From VRUE01 sp036376915 (lineage in GTDB: Bacteria; Actinomycetota; Thermoleophilia; Solirubrobacterales; 70-9): DNA of 20,897 bases. Numbering within the stretch: position 1 is the first letter of the stretch; every line of letters begins with the position of its first letter. Shown here piece after piece: positions 8,224-16,463 of the stretch. The stretch lies in assembly GCA_036376915.1 (NCBI GenBank), contig DASUZK010000038.1, positions 1 through 20,897 on the forward strand, written 5' to 3'. The notes beneath the pieces are model-generated. The model was not told where the DNA came from. It made no database searches and was given only the letters and a program-made list of their open reading frames with translations. A program made the position numbers and the translations under genes.

Positions 8224-9093
8224 ATGAGCCTCAGGCAGAGATTGGTCCCGTATGGGTTGCTGGGGCCGGGCCTGCTCTGGCTCGTCGTCTTCTTCGTGGT
8301 GCCCATGTACTTCATGGGCGAACTGGCATTGCGCTCGGGCTCGTTGACCACCGGCTACACCTTTGACTGGGCCTGGTCGAACTTCCCCGACTCCCTCTCC
8401 GGCCATACCGAGCAGATCGGCCGCTCCTTCCTCTACGCCGGCACGGCAACCGTGCTGGCACTGCTGATCGCCTACCCGCTCGCCTACGCGATCGCCTTCC
8501 GCGCCGGCCGCTTCAAGCTGCTGCTGCTCTTCGCCGTGATCGCGCCCTTCTTCACCACCTACCTGATCCGCACGATCGCCTGGAAGACGATCCTCAGCGA
8601 CTCCAGCCCGATGGTCAGCGTGCTGCAAACGCTGGCCCTGGTTCCTCCCGACGGGCGCGTTCTCGCCACCTCGGGGGCCGTGATCGCCGGCCTCACCTAC
8701 AACTTCCTCCCCTTCATGGTGCTGCCGCTCTACGCCAACCTGGAGCGGCTCGACCTGCGCCTGATCGAGGCCGCGAAGGACCTCTACTCCTCCTCGCGCC
8801 AGGCGTTCCTCAAGGTGACCCTGCCGCTGACGATGCCCGGGATCGTCGCCGGGGTCCTGCTCACCTTCATCCCCGCCTTCGGCGACTACATCAACGCCCA
8901 GATCCTCGGCGGCACCCAGCAGGCGATGGTCGGCAACGTGATCCAGTCGCTCTACCTGAACCAGCGCGACTACCCGGAGGCGGCGGCGCTCTCCTTCCTG
9001 ATGATGGGGCTGATCCTCGCCGTCGTCATCGTTTACATCCGCTTCGCCGGGACCGGCGCCTTCATGGGCGACGAGGACGAGGAGATGGCCTGA
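8224..9093 (+). CDS. potB: Polyamine-type ABC permease PotB
   Basis: Inner-membrane permease of 289 residues with about six hydrophobic helices. The EAA loop that docks the ATPase is at about 182-210 (EAAKDLYSSSRQAFLKVTLP, then MPGIVAG). The PotB-typical segment IPAFGDYINAQILGG (216-230) follows. It lies 4 nt after potD with only a weak GGA ribosome site, so it probably depends on coupling. One base separates it from potC. It forms a heterodimeric channel with PotC. Confidence 0.93.
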   Translation: MSLRQRLVPYGLLGPGLLWLVVFFVVPMYFMGELALRSGSLTTGYTFDWAWSNFPDSLSGHTEQIGRSFLYAGTATVLALLIAYPLAYAIAFRAGRFKLLLLFAVIAPFFTTYLIRTIAWKTILSDSSPMVSVLQTLALVPPDGRVLATSGAVIAGLTYNFLPFMVLPLYANLERLDLRLIEAAKDLYSSSRQAFLKVTLPLTMPGIVAGVLLTFIPAFGDYINAQILGGTQQAMVGNVIQSLYLNQRDYPEAAALSFLMMGLILAVVIVYIRFAGTGAFMGDEDEEMA

Positions 9094-9094
9094 G

Positions 9095-9955
9095 GTGGCG
9101 GCGGCAGGTCGAGCTTGGGCTTGGCTGCGGCGCAACGCGCTGCCGATCTACGCCGGCCTCGCCGTCGCCTATTTGCTGATCCCGATCGTCGTAATCGCCG
9201 TCTTCTCCTTCGGCGCTACCCCCAAGGGCAAGCTCACCTTCGGGCTCGACCACGGGTTCACCACCGAGTACTGGTCGAGCGCTTTCTCGCTGCCCGAGCT
9301 GAACGAAGCGCTCCTCACCAGCCTGCGACTGGCGGCGCTCGCGACCGCGATCTCGACCGCGATCGGGACGCTGATGGCGATCGCGCTGGTCCGCCATCGC
9401 TTCCGCGGAAAGCGCGCCACCAACCTGCTGATCGTGATCCCGATGGCGACGCCGGAGGTGGTGATCGGCGCCTCGCTGCTCTCGATGTTCATCTACTACT
9501 CGCTCGCGCTCGGCTTCACCTCGCTGCTGATCGCCCACGTGATGTTCTCGATCAGCTTCGTCGTGGTCGTCGTGCGCTCGCGGCTGATCGGCTTCGACCG
9601 GCACCTCGAGGAGGCGGCGGCCGATCTCGGCGCGACGCCGCTCGCCACCTTTCGCACGGTCACCCTGCCGCTGCTCGCCCCCGGCATCCTCGCCGCCGCG
9701 CTGCTCGCCTTCTCACTCTCGATCGACGACTTCGTCATCTCCAACTTCAACTCGGGCACGACCGTGACCTTCCCCCTCTACGTATACGGGGTGAGCCTGC
9801 GCGGCGTCCCGGTTCAGGTGAACGTGCTGGCGACGATGCTGTTCGCGGCGATCGCGATCGCGGTCTCGCTGGTGCTCTGGCAGCAGCGCCGGGCAGAGCG
9901 GATGGCGGCCGTGCGGCCGGAGCTCCCCACGCCACCCGTGGGAGCAACGACATGA
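9095..9955 (+). CDS. potC: Polyamine-type ABC permease PotC
   Basis: Second membrane subunit of the importer, 286 residues with about six helices. The EAA loop is at 172-198 (EEAAADLGATPLATFRTVTL, then PLLAPGI), followed by the PotC-like SIDDFVISNFNSG (209-221). The GTG start at 9095 is 1 nt after the potB stop, with GAGGAGA inside the potB end. It is the last subunit gene of the importer. Its TGA (9953-9955) is followed at once by the left arm of a 24-bp inverted repeat, which separates it from mmsA. Confidence 0.92.
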   Translation: MAAAGRAWAWLRRNALPIYAGLAVAYLLIPIVVIAVFSFGATPKGKLTFGLDHGFTTEYWSSAFSLPELNEALLTSLRLAALATAISTAIGTLMAIALVRHRFRGKRATNLLIVIPMATPEVVIGASLLSMFIYYSLALGFTSLLIAHVMFSISFVVVVVRSRLIGFDRHLEEAAADLGATPLATFRTVTLPLLAPGILAAALLAFSLSIDDFVISNFNSGTTVTFPLYVYGVSLRGVPVQVNVLATMLFAAIAIAVSLVLWQQRRAERMAAVRPELPTPPVGATT

Positions 9956-10008
9956 CCGCCGACGGGCCGACACGTCAAGACATGCTTGACGTATCGGCCC
10001 GTCGGCGG
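9956..10008. repeat. 24-bp inverted repeat between potC and mmsA
   Basis: Left arm 9956-9979 and right arm 9985-10008 pair over 24 positions with one C-A mismatch (9971/9993), around the 5-nt loop ACATG. The left arm starts on the first base after the potC stop. The right arm ends inside the GGGAGG ribosome site of mmsA. No T-run follows, so it is not a classical intrinsic terminator. It could lower downstream expression, stabilise the upstream mRNA, or hide the mmsA ribosome site. Its outer stem matches the 20-68 hairpin. Confidence 0.92.
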
Positions 10009-10017
10009 GAGGTTTCG

Positions 10018-11457
10018 GTGCTGCGCAACTACATCGGAGGCAGATGGATCGCGGTCAACGGTGTCGAGGCCCTCGATGACGTGGACCCCGTCACGGGCGA
10101 GACCGTGGTGCAAGTGCCGCTCTCTGGCACCGCCGACGTCCGCGAGGCGGTGGAGGCAGCGCGGGCCGCGCAGCCGGAGTGGCGGGAGGTGCCGCCGCAG
10201 CGGCGGGCCCGAGCGGTGCTGGCGCTGCGCGACGGGCTGCTGAAGCGCAGGGAGGAGTTGGTGGCGCTGGTCAGCGCCGACATGGGCAAGGCGCTCGAGG
10301 ACGCCGACGGCGAGGTCGGCCGCGGGATCGAGTCGGTCGAGTCGGCGGCGGCGATTCCCCACCTGCTCAAGGGCGAGACGCTGGAGGGCGTCGCCGCCGG
10401 GGTCGACGTCGAGCTGGTGCGCCAGCCGGTCGGCGTCGTCGCCGCGATCACGCCCTTCAACTTCCCGGCGATGATCCCGCTCTGGTTCCTGCCCTACGCG
10501 ATCGCCTGCGGCAACTCGTTCATCCTCAAGCCCTCCGAGCAGGACCCGCGCCCAGCGGAGCTGATCGTCGAGGTCGCGGCCGCGGTCGAGGAGATCCCAC
10601 CCGGCGTGGTCAACCTCGTCCACGGCGGCCGCGACGCGGTGGCGGCGATCCTCGAGGATCCGGGCATCGACGCGATCTCCTTCGTCGGCCGCGCCGAGAC
10701 GGCCCGGATCGTCGCCGAAGGCGCGGTGCGAACCGGCAAGCGCGTCCAGGCCCTGGGCGGGGCGAAGAACTCGCTGGTGGTGATGCCCGACGCCGACCTC
10801 GGGCAGGCGATGCCGGCGATCATGGGCTCCGCCTTCGGCGCCGCCGGCCAGCGCTGCCTGGCCGGCTCGGTCTGCGTCGTCGTCGGCGGCGAAGCGCGGC
10901 GGGGCGAGGTCCGCGAAGCGCTGGTCGAGGCGGCTTCCAAGCTCACCGTCGGGCCCGGCGACGATCCCGCAACCGACGTCTGCCCGATGGTCTCGGCGAC
11001 GGCCAGGGACAAGGTGGCCGAGGCCATCGACCGCGCGGCGGACGATGGAGCTGGCCTACTCCTCGACGGCCGCGGCGATGCCGGACCCGCCGGAACGCTT
11101 CTCGGCCCGACCATCGCGGTCGCCGGCGACCCGGAGTCCGAGCTGGCCCGAAACGAGCTCTTCGGTCCCCTGCTCACCCTGGTCGAGGTTTCCGACTTGG
11201 ATGCAGCCCTGGATTTCCTCAACGGCTCCCGCTACGGCAACGCCGGCGCGATCTTCACCCGCTCGGGCGCCGCGGCGCGCCAGTATCGCTACGGAGCCGA
11301 GGCCGGAATGCTCGGCGTCAACGTAGGTGTCCCGGCCCCGGTCGCCTGGTTCCCTTTCTCAGGCTGGAAGGACTCCATGGACGGAGACCTCCATGCAAAC
11401 GGCACTGACGCCGTCCGCTTCTACACGCGGGAGAAGGTGGTCACGAGCAGGTGGTGA
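10018..11457 (+). CDS. mmsA: MmsA-type (methyl)malonate-semialdehyde dehydrogenase
   Basis: CoA-acylating aldehyde dehydrogenase of 479 residues. Family enzymes turn malonate or methylmalonate semialdehyde into acetyl- or propionyl-CoA with NAD. Marks are NYIGGRW (4-10), the active-site Asn in TPFNFP (N148), ALGGAKNSLVVMPDADL (245-261) and the nucleophile C280 in AGQRCLAGSV. The GAKN and GQRC[LM]A blocks separate MmsA/IolA from succinate-semialdehyde and aminobutyraldehyde dehydrogenases. GTG 10018 is chosen because GGGAGG (10007-10012) lies 5 nt upstream and the protein then begins where the family does. An ATG at 9952 overlapping the potC stop is in frame, but its first 22 codons would consist mostly of the hairpin. 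It probably oxidises the semialdehyde made by the aminotransferase (inference). Confidence 0.88.
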   Translation: MLRNYIGGRWIAVNGVEALDDVDPVTGETVVQVPLSGTADVREAVEAARAAQPEWREVPPQRRARAVLALRDGLLKRREELVALVSADMGKALEDADGEVGRGIESVESAAAIPHLLKGETLEGVAAGVDVELVRQPVGVVAAITPFNFPAMIPLWFLPYAIACGNSFILKPSEQDPRPAELIVEVAAAVEEIPPGVVNLVHGGRDAVAAILEDPGIDAISFVGRAETARIVAEGAVRTGKRVQALGGAKNSLVVMPDADLGQAMPAIMGSAFGAAGQRCLAGSVCVVVGGEARRGEVREALVEAASKLTVGPGDDPATDVCPMVSATARDKVAEAIDRAADDGAGLLLDGRGDAGPAGTLLGPTIAVAGDPESELARNELFGPLLTLVEVSDLDAALDFLNGSRYGNAGAIFTRSGAAARQYRYGAEAGMLGVNVGVPAPVAWFPFSGWKDSMDGDLHANGTDAVRFYTREKVVTSRW

Positions 11458-11460
11458 CCA
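11438..11460. terminator. Small hairpin at mmsA stop, convergent genes
   Basis: TGGTCAC (11438-11444) and GTGACCA (11454-11460) form a 7-bp stem with a 9-nt loop across the mmsA stop codon. It lies in the 19-nt gap before the end of the convergent SGNH hydrolase gene. There is no T-run, so a termination role is only possible. Confidence 0.3.
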
Positions 11461-11476
11461 ACCGCGGGCATCACCG

Positions 11477-14400
11477 TCAGGGACAGCGGGCCGGCGGGGG
11501 GTTGTTGGGTTCGAGGTCTTTGTAGACTGCCGCCGCCAAGGCTTTGTGTCCGCACTGGTTCGGGTGGAAGCTTTCATTTCTTACTTCCTCGTCGAGGGAG
11601 ACGAGGATGCCGTTCGCCCAGAGCGTGCCGCCCTCGCCGAAACGGTGTTTGTCGAACGCCTGGTAAGTCCCCTCAACGGCCTGCACGTTGATTTTTTTGT
11701 TCTCTGCTTCTTTGACCGCCGCCGTGATCAGTGCGTTCAGACCGACGATGAATTTCTCTATTGACGCGGCTGCGGTCAGTTTATTGGCTCCAGGTGTGGT
11801 GTCGTCGATGAAGAGAAGGTTGCCAGACACGGGAATGTCATTTTTCCCGTTCGTGAAAAGCATCGACGGGTACAGGGGAACCGCGATGCGCGCGTTCGGC
11901 GCTTTCGCCTGGATGTCTTCGAGGACCGTCAGGACTTTTGCCTGGATGGCCCCAAAGGTTTTTTCGTAATCCGCGATTTTTTTCAGACATGGAGCCGGGT
12001 CATATTTTTTGTTGAAGGCGGCTGACTTGTAGCAGGCTTTCGCGATCTCGGAAAAACCAGCGTCGTTGCCTCCTATCGTCAGCGTGACCGTGTTGATGTC
12101 CTCGTTCGCTTTCCCTTTGGGATCCCCGCCGGGGTCTAGGAGCCAGAGATTCTGCGCGGGCTTCGGTTTGATCCATTTGTTGACCAGTTTCGAGATGACC
12201 ATCTCGTCATATTGGCCACCGTCCGCAGCACCAGCCCAGAGGTTTTTCGTTTCCGCGCCGGTGCAAGCACGGAAGATGAACTGCGCGGGCGCCTCGTCGA
12301 AGACCACGCCTTCGACCACCACGCCCCCTCCCCACTTCTGTGTGGCGACCAGCGCCGGCCAGGCCAGTGAACTGCGGTGGCACCGGTTCTCGGAGTGAAC
12401 ATTGGGATCCGCTTTTTCGTTTGTGGCTTTGTAGTAACTGCCTTTGTCGGCCACGAGCCCTTGGCCGGCAGAGTACGAGTCGCCGAGGGCTGCGTAGACG
12501 GATTTGAGTTCGTTGACGACGAGGAGTACCTCGACCCCGCAGGCGCTCGTCGCCGGCGGATTTTTTTCGTCGCCGGAATAGACGGCCTGCCAGTAGTAGA
12601 CACCTGGATCTTTCAGTTTCACTTCGGAGGAGGGGGGCACACTGGCGCCTTCCACCGTTACCATGCCGGCATTGGTCACCAGTTCTTCGCACTGATTGTC
12701 CCCGTAGACGAAGTATTCGACATAGCCCGTCGCTTCTTCGACATTCGGGCCATGTAGGGTGGCGGTGTCGGTGACCCCCGCCCCTGCGTCGACTTCGAGC
12801 TCGGTGCCCGACTCTTCCCCGCTGGTGAGCATGGTCGTTATCTCCGCCGTCACCACCGCGGTCTCCGCACCGCAGGCATCCGTCGAGGCCTCGTTGACAC
12901 CGTCCCCGGTGTAGCTGGCCTGCCAGTAGTAGGTTCCGGCGGGGAGGTCGACTTCGTCTGAGTCGGGGACTTCTCCTTCGTCGACTTCGCCCCCGCCGGC
13001 GAGGGCCGCCACTTCGGTGCATTCGCTGTCTTCGTAGACGACGTAGCTGATCGCTCCCTCCGCCGTGGCGGCGTTGGCACCGCTCAGTTCGGCGCTGTCG
13101 CTGACGGCGGTGCCCTCTTCGACTTCGACTTCCGCCCCTTCTTCTTCAGCACCCGAAAGCGTGGTGGTCAGCGTGGTCGGGGTGACGACGACGGCTATCT
13201 CCGCTCCGCAGGCGCCCGTCGCCGGCGGATTTTTTTCGTCGCCCGAGTATTCGGCCACCCAGTAGTAGGTCCCCTGTTCGAGTTCCAGTTCTTCGGACGG
13301 CGGGACCGTGGCCCCTTCGACTTCGACTTCTCCCGCTTCGATGGGGGGTTCTTCGCATTCTTCGTCGGAGTAGACGAAGTACTCCACCGTCCCCGTCGCT
13401 TCAGCGGCTTTGCTGCCATGAAGCGTCGCGCTGTCGCTGATGAGGGTCCCTTCGGGGACCTCGATCGCCTCCCCGGAGCCTTCTCCCCCGGTCAGTTCGG
13501 TGGTGATGCGGGACGTCACGACGAGGATCTCCGCGCCGCAGGGGCTCCTCGACTCGTAGTTGGAGCTGTCGCCCGAGTACTCCGCCACCCAGAAGTAGAT
13601 CCCCGGTTCGAGGGTCTGAGGCGTGGAGGCGGGTACGCTCCCCCCGCTGACCGTCACTTTGCCCGCTTCGGCGACGAGCTCTTCGCAGTAGACGTCCGAG
13701 TAGACGAAGTATTCGACGTTGCCGGTGGCTTCGGAGGCGTTTTTGCCCGTCAGTTTGGCGGTGTCGCTGACGGCGGTGCCTTCCACGACTTCGATTTCCT
13801 CCCCTTCTTTGCCTCCGCCGGTGAGTTTCGTCGCAAGGGAGGTCGGGGCGATGGCGCGGGCGATCTCGTCCCCACAGGTGCTGATCGATCCTTTGTGCAG
13901 TGAGTCGCCGGAGTAAACGGCCTGCCAGTAGTGGGTGCCTTCTTCCAGGACCTGTTCTTCGGATGGGGGGACGACCGTGCCTTCGACTTCGACTTCTCCC
14001 GCTTCGGCGGCGAGTTCTTCGCATTCTTCGTCGGAGTAGACGAGGTATTCGAGGCTGCCGGTGGCTTTCGAGGCGTTCGTCCCGCTCAGCGTCGCCGTGT
14101 CGAGGACGACAGTGCCTGCGGGGACGCTGATTTCTTCGCCTTCGACCGGTTCATCGCCTTCGGCGCCCAGCCCGGTGAGCAGCGTGGAGATCGAGACAAT
14201 CGCCTTTATCGTCAGCACCTCTTTGCCGCAGGTGCTTTTCGAGGCCTGGTGCAGCGAGTCGCCGGCGTATTCGGCCTGCCAGTAGTAGACGGCACCCGCT
14301 TCCAGCGTTTTTTCTTCCGAGGCGGGGACTTTGCCTTCGCTCACGGTCACTTCGCCCGCTTCGGTGACCAGTTTTTCGCATTTGCTGTCGGAGTAGACCT

Positions 14401-14995
14401 TGTATTTGGCTTTGCCGGTCGCGGTGGACGATTTGGTGCCGCTGAGGGTGGCGGTGTCTTTGACTTTGGCGCCCTCGTCGACGGTGATTTCTTCGCCCGA
14501 TTTCGCTTCGCCGGAGAGCGAGGTGGCGAGCGAGGTGGCGGCCTTGATCGTCAGCACCTCTTTGCCGCAGGTGCTTTTCGAGGCGGCGTTGAGCGAGTCG
14601 CCGGTGTATTCGGCCTGCCAGTAGTAGACGGCTCCCGCTTCCAGCGTTTTTTCTTCCGAGGCGGGGACTTTGCCTTCGCTGAAGCCGGTTTCGCCGGCTT
14701 TGGTGACCAGTTTTTCGCATTTGCTGTCGGAGTAGACGAAGTACTTGATCGTCCCGGTGGCGATGCCTGCGTTTTCGCCGCTGAGGGTCGCCTGGTCTTT
14801 GACTTTGGCGCCCTCGTTGACGGTGATTTCTTCGCCAGATTTTCCTTCGCCGGAGAGCGAGGTCGACAGAGTCGTCGGGGCTGGTTCTTCTCCGCAACTG
14901 CCGGCGGCGAGAGTGGCGCCGAGCACCATGAAGAGCGCGGTGAGGGCGAGCAACGAGACGACTGAGCGCGGACTGGGACGCGGCATAGACCTCAT
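11477..14995 (-). CDS. Exported SGNH/GDSL hydrolase with seven Ig-like repeats
   Basis: Large exported protein of 1172 residues. Residues 11-31 form a signal helix. AAGSC (C34) fits a loose lipobox, so it may be a lipoprotein. Residues 41-828 hold seven repeats of 110-119 residues, each with YxGDxx...CG at its end and one Cys pair 49-50 residues apart (93/143, 206/256, 325/374, 437/486, 547/596, 659/708, 769/819). They resemble bacterial Ig-like (Big_3-type) domains, and a disulfide in each is likely. Residues 832-1172 are an SGNH esterase/lipase: S840 in ALGDSYSAG, GGND 975-978 and H1144 in SFHPNQCGH. A cell-surface esterase on a long stalk is the likely picture. Codons such as AAA, GAA and TTT are commoner than in its neighbours, suggesting transfer or relaxed composition. 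ATG 14986 is an alternative start with GAGG just upstream. Confidence 0.88.
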   Translation of the reverse strand: MRSMPRPSPRSVVSLLALTALFMVLGATLAAGSCGEEPAPTTLSTSLSGEGKSGEEITVNEGAKVKDQATLSGENAGIATGTIKYFVYSDSKCEKLVTKAGETGFSEGKVPASEEKTLEAGAVYYWQAEYTGDSLNAASKSTCGKEVLTIKAATSLATSLSGEAKSGEEITVDEGAKVKDTATLSGTKSSTATGKAKYKVYSDSKCEKLVTEAGEVTVSEGKVPASEEKTLEAGAVYYWQAEYAGDSLHQASKSTCGKEVLTIKAIVSISTLLTGLGAEGDEPVEGEEISVPAGTVVLDTATLSGTNASKATGSLEYLVYSDEECEELAAEAGEVEVEGTVVPPSEEQVLEEGTHYWQAVYSGDSLHKGSISTCGDEIARAIAPTSLATKLTGGGKEGEEIEVVEGTAVSDTAKLTGKNASEATGNVEYFVYSDVYCEELVAEAGKVTVSGGSVPASTPQTLEPGIYFWVAEYSGDSSNYESRSPCGAEILVVTSRITTELTGGEGSGEAIEVPEGTLISDSATLHGSKAAEATGTVEYFVYSDEECEEPPIEAGEVEVEGATVPPSEELELEQGTYYWVAEYSGDEKNPPATGACGAEIAVVVTPTTLTTTLSGAEEEGAEVEVEEGTAVSDSAELSGANAATAEGAISYVVYEDSECTEVAALAGGGEVDEGEVPDSDEVDLPAGTYYWQASYTGDGVNEASTDACGAETAVVTAEITTMLTSGEESGTELEVDAGAGVTDTATLHGPNVEEATGYVEYFVYGDNQCEELVTNAGMVTVEGASVPPSSEVKLKDPGVYYWQAVYSGDEKNPPATSACGVEVLLVVNELKSVYAALGDSYSAGQGLVADKGSYYKATNEKADPNVHSENRCHRSSLAWPALVATQKWGGGVVVEGVVFDEAPAQFIFRACTGAETKNLWAGAADGGQYDEMVISKLVNKWIKPKPAQNLWLLDPGGDPKGKANEDINTVTLTIGGNDAGFSEIAKACYKSAAFNKKYDPAPCLKKIADYEKTFGAIQAKVLTVLEDIQAKAPNARIAVPLYPSMLFTNGKNDIPVSGNLLFIDDTTPGANKLTAAASIEKFIVGLNALITAAVKEAENKKINVQAVEGTYQAFDKHRFGEGGTLWANGILVSLDEEVRNESFHPNQCGHKALAAAVYKDLEPNNPPPARCP
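12512..14875 (-). repeat. Seven tandem Ig-like coding repeats
   Basis: Seven in-frame units of about 330-357 nt encode residues 41-828 of the SGNH hydrolase gene. The first two units (14550-14737 and 14211-14398, offset 339 nt) are nearly identical in DNA over about 185 nt, which indicates recent duplication or gene conversion. Units five and seven share a block containing a run of seven T on the plus strand (13230-13236 and 12561-12567). The other units are much more diverged. Confidence 0.9.
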
Positions 14996-15059
14996 CCAAA
15001 TGCAGATTTGCCTAATTGAAAAAGAATTTTAGATCGTAACAGGAGTTGCAGCAGCCCGC

Positions 15060-16457
15060 TTAGCGGCCGATGTGAAACCCGATCAGCTCCGGTACACGGG
15101 AGAGCAGGGAGCTGATCGGGTCGGGGGTCTTTCCGGCCAGCTCCGCCTCCTCCTTGCGCATGATGCCCACGCGAATCGCCTCCCCGCCGAGCCAGTGGAA
15201 GGGCTCGGGCGGCACTCGGGGCGGCGATGGATCTACGAAGGCGAGGCGGGAGGACTCGTCGCGGCGGTCGAGGGCCAGGGAGGCGAGGGTGCGGCCGACC
15301 ATGTGGGAGGGGCCGACGCCGTTGCCGGTGTAGCCAGCGGCAGCGAAGGCCCGGCCGCCGCGGAGGGGAAGGACGATGGGGAGGTGGGTTGGCGAGGCGT
15401 CTATGGGGCCACCCCAGGCGTGGGTGAGGCTGTGGCGCTCGAGACCTGGGAAGTAATCCCGGAGGTGGGCGGCAGCTTCGGAGACGACCTGAGCGTCGAG
15501 CTCACTACGGCCGTGCAGCCGAGCACCCATCGCGATGCGGCCGCCGCCCCAGCCGAAGAGGATCCTGCCGTCGGGGGTGGTGCGGAAGTAGTCGATCAGG
15601 GCGCGGCTGTCGGTGATGCACTCGCCGCCGGTCCAGCCGACCTCCCCGAGCAGCTCCGGCACCGGCTCGGTGAGGACGACGTGGGAGGAGGCGACGGTGA
15701 GGCTGTTGCGCAGCGGTCCGTGCGGCGCCTTCGCCGCGGCGCCGACCGCGAGCACAGCCGAGCGCGCCCGCACGACGCCGCCGACCGTGTGCGCCTCGAC
15801 CCCGTGCGGCAAGCCGGCCAGCCGGGTCACCGGCGAGTCCTCGCAAACCTCCACCCCCCGCCCCCGCAGCCTCTCGCGCAGCCCCAGCGCCAGCCGCGCC
15901 GGCTGCACGGTCGCCGCATCCGGGTAGAAAGCGCCGTCGCGAAAAGCGGGGGACGCACAGCGCTCGGCGACCTGCGCCGGCGAGAGCGGCTGGATCGCGT
16001 CGCCCACCCCCAGCTCCTGACAGACAGCCAGCGCCTCGGCCCATTTCGCGTCGTGCGCCTCCGCGGTCGAAACCTGCAGATACCCGCCGGGCGTGTACCA
16101 GGCGTCGACCTCCTCCTCAGCGCAGAACTCCCCGATCCCGGTCGCGGCAGCCTGGGCCGTCCGAGCCACCGCCAACGCCCCCGCGTCTCCCCAACGCTGC
16201 CGCATGTTCGGCAGCGAGAACCACATCACGTTGCAGAACCCCCCGTTCCGCCCGCTCGGCCCAAACCCACACTTGCTGGCCTCCAGCAGCACCACCCTCG
16301 CTTCGGGCTCCAACTGCTTCAGATGCCAGGCAGCCCACATCCCGGTGTACCCACCCCCAACCACAACCACGTCAGCACTCCGCTCCCCCACAAGCTCCGG
16401 CGCCGACTCGACCTCACCGGCCTCCTCCAGCCAGTACCCCCGAGCGTCGTGCTTCAC
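15060..16457 (-). CDS. FAD-dependent amine oxidoreductase (DadA/PuuB-like)
   Basis: DAO-family flavoprotein of 465 residues. The N-terminal dinucleotide site VVVVGGGYTGMWAAWHL (about 30-46, GGGYTG at 34-39) is followed by VVLLEASKCGFGPSGRNGGF, the usual second FAD block. A C-terminal FAD motif lies in FAAAGYTGNGVGPSHMVGRTLA. The pattern resembles gamma-glutamylputrescine oxidase and related amino acid/amine oxidases that release an aldehyde or keto acid plus ammonia and reduced FAD. The substrate is unknown, but the nearby polyamine-type importer makes an amine plausible. The frame stays open far upstream; GTG 16457 is chosen because the protein then starts normally (MKHDARGYW) and because a -10-like GACACT sits 6 nt before it, as in leaderless genes. 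No ribosome site is visible. Confidence 0.88.
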   Translation of the reverse strand: MKHDARGYWLEEAGEVESAPELVGERSADVVVVGGGYTGMWAAWHLKQLEPEARVVLLEASKCGFGPSGRNGGFCNVMWFSLPNMRQRWGDAGALAVARTAQAAATGIGEFCAEEEVDAWYTPGGYLQVSTAEAHDAKWAEALAVCQELGVGDAIQPLSPAQVAERCASPAFRDGAFYPDAATVQPARLALGLRERLRGRGVEVCEDSPVTRLAGLPHGVEAHTVGGVVRARSAVLAVGAAAKAPHGPLRNSLTVASSHVVLTEPVPELLGEVGWTGGECITDSRALIDYFRTTPDGRILFGWGGGRIAMGARLHGRSELDAQVVSEAAAHLRDYFPGLERHSLTHAWGGPIDASPTHLPIVLPLRGGRAFAAAGYTGNGVGPSHMVGRTLASLALDRRDESSRLAFVDPSPPRVPPEPFHWLGGEAIRVGIMRKEEAELAGKTPDPISSLLSRVPELIGFHIGR

Positions 16458-16463
16458 GGAATG

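Noticed and set aside
9115..11457. 780-codon frame that would fuse a long N-terminal domain to the MmsA-type dehydrogenase
   Set aside because: The N-terminal part is an out-of-frame reading of potC. A ribosome site and the family's normal N-terminus support GTG 10018.
13230..13236. T-run that could mark an intrinsic terminator
   Set aside because: It lies inside conserved coding sequence, has no adjacent strong stem ending at it, and recurs as part of a protein repeat.
12512..14875. Regular DNA repeats that might suggest a CRISPR or satellite array
   Set aside because: Units are ~330-357 nt, in frame, diverged, and encode Ig-like domains; there are no short identical repeats with unique spacers.
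13931..14965. Phe/Gly-rich plus-strand frame of 344 codons with internal repeats
   Set aside because: Its repeats are the mirror of the Ig-like coding repeats on the minus strand, which carry a signal peptide, conserved Cys pairs and a catalytic domain.
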